A stretch of DNA of 64,000 bases from Gonatopus flavifemur (lineage: Eukaryota > Arthropoda > Insecta > Hymenoptera > Dryinidae), in NCBI GenBank assembly GCA_018340375.1, contig JAFFJZ010000008.1:1302001-1366000 (forward strand). Direction: 5' to 3'. Position numbers and translations under genes: made by a program. The notes beneath the pieces were generated by a model. That model ran no database searches, was not told the origin of the DNA, and worked only from the letters and a program-made list of their open reading frames with translations. Positions 1 to 11,499 of this stretch are shown in pieces. Every line of letters starts with the position of its first letter. Position 1 is the first letter of the stretch.

Positions 1-1130
1 TAAATGAAATGAAGAATTTGTATTTCAATAATTAAATTGAGTTGTGTAGGAGTGAAAAGCACTGATGTTCTATGGATTGATTGATTGATTGAGGTTCAAG
101 TTAAAACTATACCATTGAGTACAATAATTTGATCAACACAGAGTTTTCGGAATGTCAAAGCTCAATAACATCAAACGTATGAGAAAAGAATACATTCTTC
201 GCCAATAATCAAATCTAAAATAGGAAAGAAAATATGAGTGAACAAAGATCAGCCTTGTGACACATGACTAGTTTTGAATTCGTCTTATTTTTTTTTTTCA
301 TCTCCTGGTTAATACCCTGATGAATATATACAACGAATATAAGATGAAATGAAGAATCGGTGGAGGAAAAAGGACATGCAAGGGTGGTTGGTATAGGCAA
401 TCGATCAGTATTGGTGGTTTTTGCGCCACTCCATATGTCAAAGTTGGTCTAGGCCGTGTACATGCCGTAGCATAGACATTCTGGCTTGGGCTCTGTCCAT
501 TCATGACACGTAGACGGAAATATAGGTGGGTGTCCGGTCACTGTATCACCATCCTTCCATCAAACATTCGTGTTTTTCTTCTTACATTCTTTTCATCCTA
601 CATTACTTGCTTCGTCTTTCTTGTGACGTTGAAATTATTCATCACACTGGATTATTCAAATTAAAACCGATGCCAAGTATTTCCTGAAAGTCGGCATGCT
701 ATTCACCAATTTTGTCCGAGCAATTTATCACTGTTCGATGATTTGATTTGCTGTTCGTGAAAAGTATCAATGAGATTACCTTGTGCATGTAGGAAAAAAA
801 CATCAAGTATAATTCATTGTGATTGTGAAATGGACCTAGTACCAAATCTCGGTACATTTGATGACAGTTCTTGTACCGAACAATGTAGGTTTCTCATTCA
901 AAGGAATGATGTTAGTTGGTATTCAACTCTCTGTTACTCTTGTCATATTGAGACTAATATGATTTTCAATATTACTCTAAATGATACTGAGAATGATCTT
1001 ATGCTCAACATTATTTCTAATATTGTCATAATTTATAATAGTGGATTTTTTATTATGCTCTGAAAAATCAACGGAAGATTAAACTATCCTCAGACTTTTC
1101 GAATGAAACCGTTTTGTTCTGCTTCATGTA
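1..1130. other. AT-rich intergenic DNA, nothing recognised
   Basis: I see no gene, RNA gene or clear repeat here. The ORFs are short, lack recognisable motifs and sit in low-complexity AT-rich sequence. A short ORF at 770-1063 (+) ends in hydrophobic and Asn-rich residues of the kind AT-rich DNA gives by chance. Confidence 0.5.
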
Positions 1131-1288
1131 CACTGAGAAAAATCCATCATCAAAAAATAATGGTTTCCCCATTAGGCGAGGTGATATATTTGACGTAACA
1201 ATTTCATATATTTGACAGGAGGTCAAAAATTGATGAGAGAAACCAGTAATTTTTCATACTTCGAAGTTTGAAAATTAGAAACAGTGTT
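1131..1288. mobile_element. Probable foldback MITE, CACTGAGAAAAA terminus
   Basis: The left end reads CACTGAGAAAAATCC directly after TA (1129-1130), matching the terminus class seen at 52551 and 45947. Inside, aataatggtttcc near 1158 pairs with gaaaccagtaatt near 1238. The right end (about 1277-1288) is degraded; a CAGTG lies at its edge. The boundaries are approximate. Confidence 0.4.
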
Positions 1289-1396
1289 CGAAAACAATAA
1301 TTTTTTATGACACAATTTGAAAAACAAAAACTCTCAGTTAGAGAGATTGATATGAATTGAAAATCATAACATTTTCAACAATGTTCCGTGGCTTCG

Positions 1397-1570
1397 AGAC
1401 AGTGAAGGGAAGTAACACGTCACAAGTAACGGCGTTACAGTAACGCGTTACATTTTTCAGTAACTTGTAACAGTACCGCGTTACAATTTATTGTTGTAAC
1501 TTGTAACGGTAACGCGTTACAACTTTTCAGTAACTTTGAACAAATTCCTCGTTACATTCGACGTTACATT
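1397..1570. repeat. Cluster of GTAACGCGTTAC palindromic words (hAT-like subterminal repeats)
   Basis: The words gtaac and gttac recur more than ten times in about 170 bases. Several join as the full palindrome gtaacgcgttac. Such GTAAC/GTTAC arrays are known as subterminal repeats of some hAT transposons. No terminal inverted repeat or transposase is visible, so only the internal part may survive. The family assignment is inference. Confidence 0.55.
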
Positions 1571-1624
1571 TTTGCTTCCTCGTTAGAGGAAAGCTTTGTG
1601 ATCGTTTCGAGGGACCGAAAATTG

Positions 1625-2240
1625 TTTTGTCCCCAAACTCAAAATCTCTTAGGCCAAAATGTTCCTCTAAACTCGGGGGCAATTCTTGGTTCCGTGTCTG
1701 CCTGTGTGTTTTTATGTCTGTGGGTTAATTTGCGGACGCGCATATCTTCCGTTCCACTCATCCGATTCCGATAAAATTCATACCACAGTCGTAGAGTGAG
1801 GCGATAGTGGTACCGCATTACTTACATCCGAATCGGTTGGAAACTGTGGGAATTTTTGTTTTTGTAAGCCGCATGGTTTCTCAATATTTTGGAAGCATGC
1901 CTTCCCTATGTTCGTATCATCCAAATGCCATCAAACTCTGAGGATGTTCAGCTTATCAGGTGTTAGTTGTACGATATGAATTTCAGGCAAATTGGAATTT
2001 TGAGAAGGAAATGGTAAGCATTGAGCTTTGCAACAAAATTTGAACATTCCGTGAATATCGTCATCATGCGGATGTGTTCCATTCCTATCATCTGATCGTA
2101 ATGGAGGCTTCACCATAAATTTGTGCAGTGTCAATAATGATCCCATATTAGTTTCAACTTGATTTTCGCAGAAGAACGGGAGAGGGAGAGACAATTTTGA
2201 TTTTGCAACCGTACGTATCTTTGCTTCCCGTCACTGCGAT
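1625..2240 (+). repeat. Mid-length dispersed repeat, copy 1
   Basis: This stretch is homologous to 3740-4080 and 16850-17480. All three share gcatgccttccctatgt (here 1895-1911) with tcaaactctgag-like sequence downstream, and ccgatt...gaaattcataccacag-like sequence upstream. The motif 'catatcttccgttcc...catccgat' recurs within the copy near 1742, 2065 and more faintly 2212, so the family has an internal period of a few hundred bases. No ORF spans it and I do not recognise the family. It may be the non-coding part of a larger transposon. Confidence 0.65.
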
Positions 2241-2502
2241 TTCCCAACTCAACGAATATCGGAACACTGCAACTGACTCTAACAGAAATAAGCCCGAAGG
2301 GAAAGTGACCCGAAAAAAATTGGTAACTATTAACTGTGACAAGAGCAAGGCTAGTAACGCGTGGTGTTTCTTAAGGCATAATTTCATTCGGTATCATCTC
2401 AATGTCCCGAATGGTGTTTTTCCCGAATGATCATGTCCCGAACGGCAATGCCCCATCCTGACACCATCATAAAACCATCATTGAAACATGGTATGAGTTG
2501 TT

Positions 2503-2546
2503 TTTTGTCAACACAAACGAAGAAGCCATGTGCCAATTGGCAGAGT
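2503..2546 (+). repeat. Short dispersed repeat, partner of 19486-19531
   Basis: About 44 bases containing gccatgtgccaattggca recur in inverse orientation at 19486-19531 with only a few mismatches. The core tgccaattggca is palindromic. The function is unknown; a terminal fragment of a transposon is likely. Confidence 0.6.
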
Positions 2547-2667
2547 ATTTTTGCTAAGTGGTCTTCCAACAAATAAATACTCTAATATCATGTCAGTGTG
2601 ATTCCGAACTGAAATCTTGAGCACACGTCAATTCCATATAAACCATTAGTCAGAGAAAGGGATTTGT

Positions 2668-2713
2668 AACCCTGATTGGTTGGAATCGAAAGAGTTTTCC
2701 ACCAATCAGGGTT
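2668..2713. repeat. Short inverted repeat
   Basis: aaccctgattggttgg (2668-2683) pairs almost perfectly with ccaccaatcagggtt (2699-2713) around a 15-base loop. It could be a small hairpin or a MITE end. Confidence 0.55.
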
Positions 2714-3499
2714 GAAAACTTGGAGTTAGTTTAATGTGATAACTAAGAATACCAAAGATCATCGACTTGGGAACTGTGGGGGACTTTCTGGCGTAATTCG
2801 ATAAATTTGAAAATCAAAAGAATGGGTCAGTCTCCTAGAACTGTGTTAAAGCTCTTGAGCTATCTGGGATCTGTTACAAAATCGATAGGTCGACCAACAC
2901 GTGGAGCCCTCTATGATTTCTTGGTCAGTATGTGGACACAAGTTCTACATAGTCGGATGGACCTGTTTGGTACTAGAGCTGTCAGATTGGCGTTGTTGAG
3001 GGGAATAGTTGCCTCACCATCGTTCATGTGCATACTCTCACTTTCACACGAAACAAAATCAAATATTATTTCTTGAAAATTTCAAAATGTTCGTGGTGAA
3101 AAATATGGGAACAGATGAAGCGTGGAAACCTTTGAATTCCCACATCTTTTACACTCAGATACTGTTCCGTTTACTCTTCCGCGTCGCTTCATCCGCTTCA
3201 TTTTCACCAGGGACTTCATAAATTCTGTTCAGAGGAATCTTACAATAAAACTTTCATTCTGATGATACGTTGGTATCCCCTTGATGAACTCTGATAAAAT
3301 TCACTTTCAACTTGGAAATTTCTCGAAATTGTATATGATTCTGGAGAAATTTCAGAGTTCCTCGCTGAGATGGAGACTCTACTGCTGAATAAAGTGATTA
3401 TATAGAATTAGGCTTGTGTTCCAAAACTTCGCTCCCGTACTCTGAAATATTGGTTTTCTATGTCTTTCTGATCAACTGAACAAAGCTGTACTGTTCATT

Positions 3500-3708
3500 T
3501 GATCAGCTGATACTGCTACACTGATATTCAGGGTATAACGGTGCAGTATTGTTACTTTCATCAGAAATAGTAGGCGATATCGATACTGACGAGACGATAC
3601 CAATACCGTGTCCAACGATACCGAGACGATACTCGCATCTGATAGTATTTCTCGATACAGAGCTGAGACTCTCAAAGTATCGTCGTGAATCTCGTCTCGC
3701 GCAGCCCC
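3500..3708. mobile_element. hAT-like terminus with CGATAC/GTATCG words
   Basis: The words cgatac and gtatcg occur about eight times between 3570 and 3690. The right edge, read on the minus strand, begins ggggctgcgcgagacgag, resembling the CAGGGCTGCGC ends of some hAT elements. No transposase is present and the left end is not identified. The 146-codon minus-strand ORF over this region (3472-3912) is a by-product of the repeats, not a gene. Confidence 0.5.
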
Positions 3709-3739
3709 ACTCACAGTAGAATGGAAGACAGAAAGGACT

Positions 3740-4080
3740 AATCTTATGAGAATTGTGATTTTGCGAACGCGCATATCACCTCTCTTTTCCATCTGATTGC
3801 AATGAAATGTATACCACATTCCAGACATGATTCGATAGTGGTCCATAAAAGTTCCATTATAATCTATTGAAAACTGTGAGAAATTTTTTTTACGATCCGC
3901 ATTTTTTGACAATATTCAGAAAGCATGCCTTCCCTGTGTCAGTATCATCTGAATGCCATGAAACTCTGAGCGTATCTAATTCATGACGTATTAATTGTAC
4001 GAAATAAATTTCAAGCAAATGCAAATTGAGAGAAGAGAAGTGGGAGCACTAAGCTCCGATTCAAAATTTCATAATGGTGG
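3740..4080 (+). repeat. Mid-length dispersed repeat, copy 2
   Basis: Homologous to the copies at 1625 and 16850, with the shared core gcatgccttccctgtgt at 3923-3939 followed by atctgaatgccatgaaactctgag. The upstream block 'gcgaacgcgcatatc' also matches copy 1. It begins just after the hAT-like terminus ending at 3708. No ORF is recognised. Confidence 0.65.
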
Positions 4081-4548
4081 TGAATTCATGCCTATTGCAC
4101 TGCAATTCCTGATTTTTAGGCTCTTGTCAGATGCTACCTGGATAGAAACGAGGAAGCTTCATGTCTATCAATTGCCAAAGTTTCTTGAATTCTGACTGTA
4201 TGTCATCTCTCCCTGTGTATCATCTTACCTCGCTTTATTATATACAAAATTCGGCACCCCAATTTGATACTGTCAGCTGCATGGTAATACTAGAGCTAAA
4301 CATATTATCAATGTCCCGCGCGGGTTGCAACCAAGTAGTTCCACATTCGAACTCATAATCATACTCCATGATAGTGCGATTTTCGATCGTTCCGTTTTCA
4401 ACAAAATTAGTTTTTGAACGCCATTTTCAATATTTTATCAGAGCTTGCGATGATTCCTAAACAAGTCGATACATAATACCTTTTGAAGGAGCTGTCACAT
4501 CATAGCTGCAACAGCTACTCACAGGAGATGCAATTTTCGTCTCGTTCA

Positions 4549-4776
4549 TACCGGAAAACATGAGCTGTTCATTTTATCGGAGTTCCGGTTACTATATGGA
4601 CAACAAGAATTATCTATTACTTTCAACGAGATTCTTGTTATATTTACCACGAACTTGGCCAATTCAACAGAAATTCTGGTAGATTCAACAAGAATGCCGG
4701 TAAAGATTATAGATATTCCTTGCTGTCCATATTGTAGCGGGAGCTTCGGTAACATTAACCGTTCATTTTTTTCCGT
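4549..4776. mobile_element. CCGG-word foldback MITE, copy 1
   Basis: The two halves are inverted repeats: ccggttactatatgga near 4585 pairs with tccatattgtagcggg near 4727. The right end reads tttttttccgtg, with CA (4777-4778) beyond it; CA also precedes the left end (4547-4548). It is clearly homologous to the better-defined element at 30217-30424. The body repeats the phrase 'aacaagaattccggtaaa'. Because it is a palindrome, both strands give ORFs with similar peptides (4546-4836 minus, 4655-4846 plus); these are not genes. Confidence 0.75.
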
Positions 4777-5548
4777 GCAGACTCTCCTACTTTTTGTCTT
4801 GATCTCGAAATTCATGATATTATTTGGGTATCGCATGGATCTCTAAAAATTAATATAGTTTCAATGTCATTTTCATCTCGAGGTCGATACCAAGACTGGT
4901 TCAAAACACTAGACAAGATTGTGTAGGAATGGAGCTATTTGATAAAGAACCGATGTGATTCAGCAGGAATACTCTAGGCATCGACAAGTCATATAATGTT
5001 GACCCACAGCATTTCTACTAGGGTATAGCTATGATAGATGAGCAATGATTGATTCCGTCTGACTGATAGAAGTATGGCTAAAATTCCCTCTGGAATTGAA
5101 TATTCTAGGTTAGCAATGATCCTCGAATAAATCCAATATCTGCAATCCAAAGTTGTGCTCTTTAATATATTATCTTCATATTCCAGGCCATTACCAGGCC
5201 TTGCTAGTCCCTCACAAGTGCTTGATGAGGCTTTGTAAAAGCCGAGAAACTGACTGGAGTGATTTCTACTAGGGTATGTAAATTACTGAAATTCTTTATG
5301 TCATTGCACACCTGGGATTTTCATTGGAAAATGGATTTTCACTTCTTATAGTCCTAACTGAACCCAGTTGAAGTCGAAAGCTCGTTACAGCTCGTTTTGC
5401 GGCTCGTAGGAACACTAACCCTGTATAATGCGCAAAAAACACCCATGTTTGGTATTCCAACTATCAAACCGTCATGTTTCATAGAATAAAGCAATTAGGG
5501 AGCATTGCTATATAGAATAGTTTTTTGCCATTTAGAGCATTTTAAAGT

Positions 5549-5727
5549 TCCAAGAAACCTCAAACCCGCCTCCTCACCCACTTTTCTCCAAAATGACTAG
5601 ATAAATTGGAAAATAATTGGTTGGTGTATCTTCTGCGAATCACGGACAAAATGCACCGACTTTTTCTTCGATTTATACAGTCATTTTCGAGAAAAGTGAA
5701 TGGGGAGAGATTTGAGATTTCTTGGGA
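5549..5727. mobile_element. Foldback element, about 180 bp
   Basis: The left arm ttccaagaaacctcaaa...cttttctccaaaatgact (5549-5597) pairs with the right arm agtcattttcgagaaaagtg...tttgagatttcttggga (5679-5727). The outer ends do not match the CACNG class and I cannot see a target duplication. ORFs at 5560-5808 (minus) and 5606-5929 (plus) overlap it and look like chance reading of the arms. Confidence 0.6.
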
Positions 5728-5981
5728 CTTCGGAATGCTTTTAATTGCCCGGCTACAAACACCTGAGAAGAACAGAATTGAATGGATAAAAAGTGGATTC
5801 AAAGTCAAACTGTTTCTATTTCGTTTCTATGCGGTTTTATCCATTCCAATCCGTTTCTATCTGGCATTTGCGGCAGGGGCCAATGTTATTATAGTTGTAT
5901 GTGCATGGCCGATTATTCATTCCCATTGATGGCCCTTATTATTATCTAGAAGATGATCCTTGATGAGCCGTTGATGACTTT

Positions 5982-6120
5982 GGCGAAAATGATCTCATTA
6001 TTTCTCATAACTTGTCATGATTGTCCGTACAATCCCAACTCCTAGAGAAATTATGAGATTTTTATCATATTTCCTATATAAATTTGGGACTTCGCGAGAA
6101 ATTATGAGATAATTTTCGCT
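5982..6120. mobile_element. Foldback element with gcgaaaatnatctcat ends
   Basis: Left ggcgaaaatgatctcattatttctcat pairs with right gagaaattatgagataattttcgct. The phrase gagaaattatgagat occurs twice inside. No target duplication was identified. Confidence 0.6.
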
Positions 6121-6129
6121 AGAGGGATA

Positions 6130-7050
6130 ACATTAACGAGACAATTGATGTACACGGTCTACGAACGCACCATTATTAGGCCGATTGATAAAAAGTCTGC
6201 ATTGGTTATGGATTATACTAATTATGAAGTTTCTCAATCAACGCTGATAAAATGTAACTCATCACTGATTTTATAATCCCAAATGGAAATCAACTCTCAT
6301 TTAGTGTATTCGCTCATAGGAGGGATCCCAAGTATATTTTTATTATTAATTGACATCCACGTACATATATCCACACCTGATAATTTTCAATCCATTATTC
6401 TCAGCAATGAATGCCGATGAAAAGAGAAACTTCATCCCAATTCAAAGAACCAATAATCACATAATATCTCAATTCCTTTGAATTTCATGTATATTAAGAG
6501 TAATACCTATACGTCATAATAAATGTACTCTGCGAGGAAGGTTAGAAATTCTCTTGTTTTCTGAACATTATCTTGTTCTCCAATAATCTTCTCAAGGAAT
6601 TTTCAATGCGAAATGGAAAAATGATTCGTAAATATAAGTTTAAAACCAACCGTAGAATCAAAGGTTTAACAAGTTCAACTCATATTATTTGTTGTGCGGT
6701 ATAACGTGCTTTATTACCGTGAAAGATCGAGAGGAGATATTTCAATCAACTATATTTATTCAATTAACACTTTCAGATGCATTGGAATACGAAATTATCA
6801 TACATTTGAACAAAAAATCATGCTATGTTCAGCTCATATCCATTTCCTTATTCCATTCTATAAAGCTGTTTTGATCATTTAAATTGAGGAAAAACAAAGT
6901 TGTCTTCCATGTTGAAAATAGAAAAAAAACATTGTTGATCATAAATTCGAAACGGAAATATAAATAATTCTTGAATCCTTAGACAGATGAACGATTCGTT
7001 GGTAACTTGTACATCTCAAATAAAGATTCATAATAGATCCAGGTATAGAG
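6130..7050. other. AT-rich DNA, nothing recognised
   Basis: No repeat or coding signal stands out. Two overlapping short + strand ORFs (6689-6882) have no recognisable motif. Confidence 0.45.
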
Positions 7051-7069
7051 ATCGAGCCAGCAGTTTAAT

Positions 7070-7600
7070 CTCTCTGCACCAACTACCTAGTGGCCTGGCG
7101 GTATATCGAGAGTCCTAGAAACGGAGTCTATAAAAGGTCCTCTATTTCACCCCATCTCGTTGTTTCTTTGTCTATCTCTTTTGCCTTGCACCGTTCCAAG
7201 ACGAACCTAAGAGAAAAGACTTGCATTCGCCTAGGCCGCATTCGCACGATCCTCCTTCGCTAGGCCACCTTCAGCACGACCTCTCTTCTGCTTCGTACAT
7301 GTCGTAGGTGGTGACTGTAAAGATACTCGTGGCGATGCACTTATATACACACAAGCACGGATGGACGACGGTCACTATTCATCGTCGATGCGATGTACGT
7401 GAAAAAGAGATGTAATCCCGCGGGAGCCCGAAAGTTCATCGGTGTACGGTTAACTGGCATCGTGCACGTTCTGAACTCGTAAGCCAGGCACGATGTTCTC
7501 CACCGTTGTCGTTTCTTCTATTCCGTTTCTCCTTTCTTCTTCTTGCAACTGTCTTTGACCAATGCCCCTAATACCTTTCAACGTACAGCATCAACCGGAA
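7070..7600 (+). promoter_or_regulatory. GC-richer stretch with TATA box: candidate promoter and 5' region
   Basis: This stretch is clearly richer in G+C and CpG than its surroundings. It holds a consensus TATA box, TATAAAAG, at 7129-7136, followed by pyrimidine-rich sequence and a CpG-dense run. In AT-rich insect genomes such patches often mark 5' exons. I see no long ORF and no confident initiator. The direction (+) rests on the TATA box alone. It could equally be old repeat DNA. Confidence 0.3.
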
Positions 7601-8025
7601 TCGAATTTCAGGTGCCCTCATTCAATCAACCCTGAAATAATCTGCATGAATTGTTTCAATAAACAACTCTTGAACTAACATCCATTTTGATTTACTGAAA
7701 ATTTACGTAACATGAAATTCTTGTATTTGGGGATTGAGATTGCGTTGAAATACCAAATATTCTCAAATACTCCTCGTCCGAGGCACGTGAGAAAGTATTT
7801 TCGAAGATCCGATATTCACAGAGCAGCAAATTAATGTTCTCGGCAGGATTAGGTAACGTGTTGTGTGCTACGAGTACAAATTTCTCATTCAGTTTCCAAT
7901 TTGATACACTCAAGATGATAATATAGGGAGAATGATACACGAATGGATTTGAATTGTTGAGTTTTTCTCATCTGATTGGATGCAGTGAAATAATGTGGTA
8001 ACGATTTGTCGTTGTATCAGTTCGG

Positions 8026-8072
8026 TTTCATCAAGAGATGTGGTAGCATCTCGACGCCAAGTGCATAAAAAA
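8026..8072 (+). repeat. Short dispersed repeat, partner of 49447-49490
   Basis: tcaagagatgtggtagc followed by atctcgacgccaagtgcata matches 49447-49490 in the same orientation with few changes. Family unknown. Confidence 0.6.
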
Positions 8073-9022
8073 AGTTTGGAAGAAAACGCTGAAAAAAGTG
8101 CAACCACCGTACATTTGTACAGCAATTGCCAAATTTAAACTTTTCGGAAAATATTTAATACACAATCAATTACAACATGCACTAAGGAATTATGAAACAA
8201 ATTGTCAATAAAACCGTGCATTGATCATCGATGTACAATGAAAAATAAATTTTCTCACTTCGATGTCAAGTACGAACGCACCAATACCAAATGAGTGGAT
8301 ATAGTTGGAGTTGCCAGATGAGAATTTATTTCTCATGGTTTCACCAATCACATCCCTCATTTAATGAGAATGACCAGTGAAAGGAGCTGAACAAAAGCTG
8401 GTATCCCTGGATATACTACCCACCATGGTATTCACATCGATTATCAATGATGCTGCACTGAAATTCGGAGTCAAAAATTTTATTCTCGTTGCATGTTGAT
8501 GATCAATATATGAATATCAACAGTATTTTTTCAAATGTCCTCGTGTGAATATCTTTGGAAAATATTCATATTTTTACTATCTATATAATTTTAATATGAA
8601 TCTCCGATTGAGCATGCTACAACTTTTGTCAGATCATGCCATATTGAAATATATGGGCTATTTTAGCGAAATCTGTCTGTATTTTAGAACCATCGTCATT
8701 TTACTTCATGAATTTTGTTTTATTTACTATAAGAATTTCTTCCTTCTCTTTTCCTTTCTCTCATTTTTCTACTTCATTCAGTCGGTTCTCAAGGGATCAA
8801 ATTATTCATGCATTTTACCGAAATTTTAATGGTTCACCTAGTGTTTAGGAACAAAAGCCTACGACCGTGCACTCCTTCAAGTATTAATTTCTATTAAATT
8901 GAAAAGAAATAATCATGTCCAAATTAAGCAGAATGATCGGAATTCATATGGGTAGTATCTTGAATTCAAATATCGATAAAATTGTGCGACTGCCAAATTT
9001 TTCTGAAGTTTTATCTTTAATG

Positions 9023-9197
9023 CCCACTGCAGGATGTCCTCGGGAATACTTATGGACGTCCTCTTCTTTCCTATCGGACTATCGAATGGACGTCCATTGG
9101 GAGTCCGTCGGCCCTAAATCGGACGTCCTGTGGACTTTTAGAATGTTCTGCATGGACGTACGATGGACGTTCATCGCATGTTCTTGTGCTTGTTGGG
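9023..9197. mobile_element. Foldback MITE built of GGACGTCC words, CCCA...TGGG ends
   Basis: The left end is cccactgcaggatgtcc and the right end, on the opposite strand, is cccaacaagcacaagaac. In between, ggacgtcc or a one-base variant (ggacgtac, ggacgttc) recurs about six times. The ends belong to the CCCA class seen at 39509 and 49625. The flanks are TG and TT, so a 2-bp duplication is only half preserved. The ORFs at 8915-9274 and 9079-9261 are mirror products of the palindrome. Confidence 0.65.
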
Positions 9198-10615
9198 TTA
9201 AGTATACATACCTCGTTGAGGCATCGGACGTAGGCTTAATGAAGATTGCTAACCGATTCAATCAATATTTGTGACCAACTGAAAATCACTCCTCATCCTC
9301 TACAGATGGATGAAAATTTCTTCGAAATTACTAAGAAAATGAGGAGGTGTTTCATATGGCTCCCAAAATGGGGTAGAAATTTCAATATACTATCTACTAC
9401 AAATTTCTTACTTCTAGCAGTGGAATTTGTACCTGATGCAACAATGTTTCCGAGTGTGTGTGTGACAGCACGCATGATTTCATGCATATTGGAAAGAGGC
9501 AGATGATATTCTGGTTTACAAGATTGACAATATTTGTAATCTCAGTCAGATCGATGGGCTTGTATTCAGGTTATCACACTTTCACCAACTTGATATGCAT
9601 TCTTCAGTCGCGGTGAAAGGAGGGACTGCTCGTAACAAATTGAGAATTCATTGATTTATTTAACCCTTATCGGTACAGATCGGGTCTCTTAGGTCCTGGA
9701 AATTACATACGCAGTCCCAATATCAATTTACAGTCATTATTATCGACCGATTGTCGACAGCGCCAGGAATAGATGGAATAATTGCAGACTTTATCAAAGC
9801 CTCAAGTCAGAAACTCGTGACGCACTGTTTGAATTGGTCAGAGATAAGTACGGAAGAGGAGAAGTACCGAAAGATTTCCAGAAAAATAAAATTGTCGCCA
9901 ATCCAAAAATGCGAGAACTACAGGACGATTAGTTCAACTTCACATGCCTCGAAAATACTGGCAGAAATTATATACAGGAGAATAGAGAATGAAAGAGAGA
10001 GTAGATTGGCAGAAGATCAGGTCGGTTTCAGGAAAAATAGGTGAACGCGGGAAGCAATATCATCACTCGGAACAGTAGTAGAGGAAGTCTAGAGTTAAAA
10101 AAGTCTGCGTATATAGATTTTGTAGATATACAAAGAGTATTCGATAATGCTGATTGGGAGAAAATATTCACGATTTTGAAAAAGGTGGGAATTAATTTCA
10201 ACGATAGGAGAATAATATATGAATTATATAAGAATCAAACCGCAATAATGGAGATGGAAGGTCAGGAAAAGGAAGGCGCAAATTAGAAGAGGAGTGAGAC
10301 AAGGATGTTCACTAGCACTGTTGATTTTTAATTTATATATAGGAGAAGCGATGAACGAAGTTAAGGGGCAAGTGCAATTGAAATTACAGATTCAAAGTGA
10401 AAATGTAAGCATGTTGAGATTTGCGGATCACATAGCTATATTAGTTACTAGTGGTGCTGAGTTAGAAAATACTTTCAACACTGTGAAAACAATATTACTA
10501 GAAAACTATTGTATTAATATAAATAAGAACAAAACAAAATTCATGAATTGTACAACAGCGAAAACATCAAAAAGAACGAAAATCAAAAGAGATGCAGAGA
10601 CAATTCAGCAAGTCA

Positions 10616-10877
10616 CTCTCTAAATCTAAATCAGTGGAATTCGACTGATTCCGCAGTTATAAGTATACCACTAATTTCAATCAGTTGAATTCCACTGCAT
10701 AATCAGTGGATAGTCGCTGATTCTGCAGTTGGATGTTCTTTTCACTGATTACAATTAGTCGTATTTCACTGTGAAAATCAGTGAATACTCACTGATTCGC
10801 AGTGTATATGCACTGGTTCGCAGTGGTATACTTATCACTGCAATCCAGTGAAATTCCACTGATTCAGATTTAGAGAG
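10616..10877. mobile_element. 262-bp MITE in LINE copy 1, built of CACTG/CAGTG words
   Basis: LINE copy 2 has an empty site here (cagcaagtcaaagaattt), so the boundaries are exact. The insert begins ctctctaaatctaaatcagtgg, cut here to its first part ctctctaaatc, and ends gatttagagag. The target dinucleotide CA is duplicated at 10614-10615 and 10878-10879. The word CACTG or CAGTG occurs 13 times in 262 bases, often as cactgatt/aatcagtg. It has no coding capacity. With its duplication it adds 264 bases, so the LINE reading frame is unchanged apart from in-frame stops. Confidence 0.92.
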
Positions 10878-11466
10878 CAAAGGGTTTAAATATCTAGGAA
10901 GCATAATTACAGAAAAGAGTGAAAGCAAAGAGATATAAGAACGAGAATAGCACAAGGAAAACAGGCTTTCCACCAAAAGACACAGTTACTATGTTCGAAG
11001 AATATTAGCTTAGCAGTAGGAAAAAAATCTTTAAGATTCGGAGCGAAAATTCTTGAACGTTTGGAGCACAGTCTTATATGGTTGCGAAACTTGGACAATT
11101 GGAAAAATGGACCAACGAAGACTTGGAGCTTTTGGAATGTGGTGTTATAGAAGGATGCTTAGAGTACAGTGGATAGAGAGAGTGAAAAATGAAGAAGTAA
11201 TTGAGAAGGTAAATGAAAGGAGAAGTCTTTTGAGACAGGTCGTGAGAAGAAGAATCTGATAGGACACACATTGAGGCATGATAGCTTATTGGAAACAATA
11301 TTGGAAGGGAAAATGAATAGTAAAACTCGAAAAGGTAGACCTAGATCAAGTTATATGAAGCACATTATACAAGATAAGGGTTGTCATAGATATGCAGAAA
11401 TTAAACGCTTAGCGGATAATAGGCAGGGTTGGAGGGTTTCATCAAACCAGTCATAAAACTGATTAC

Positions 11467-11497
11467 TTCATGATGATGATGATAATGATGATGATGG
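11467..11497 (+). repeat. (ATG)n microsatellite, LINE 3' tail
   Basis: Imperfect (ATG/ATA)n follows tcatcaaaccagtcat...gattacttc, exactly as at 30466 behind LINE copy 2, so it is the element's 3' tail and not an independent microsatellite. Confidence 0.85.
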
Positions 11498-11499
11498 TA

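Larger units (their letters stand above)
9740..11498 (+). pseudogene. Non-LTR retrotransposon (LINE) copy 1: broken reverse transcriptase region
   Basis: This is a degraded reverse transcriptase ORF in pieces. 9751-10044 gives APGIDGI then NYRTISSTSHASKIL and EDQVGFRKNR. 10041-10286 gives YIDFVDIQRVFDN. 10294-10623 gives RQGCSLALLIFNLYI and then the active-site block, which reads FADH where the family has F/YADD, so a catalytic Asp is lost. After a MITE at 10616-10877 the C-terminal domain resumes: FKYLGSIIT, then YGCETWTIGKMDQRRLGAF in 11053-11259 and HTLRHD...KGRPRSSYMK in 11271-11456. It ends at an (ATG)n tail near 11498. The 5' endonuclease region is absent, so the copy is 5'-truncated. 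Such truncation is usual for LINEs. The clade (RTE-, CR1- or jockey-like) cannot be settled by eye. It shares two frameshifts with the copy at 29436. Confidence 0.88.

Noticed and set aside
3472..3912. 146-codon minus-strand ORF
   Set aside because: It lies across a hAT-like word cluster and the dispersed repeat copy 2. The homologous repeat copies do not keep the frame.
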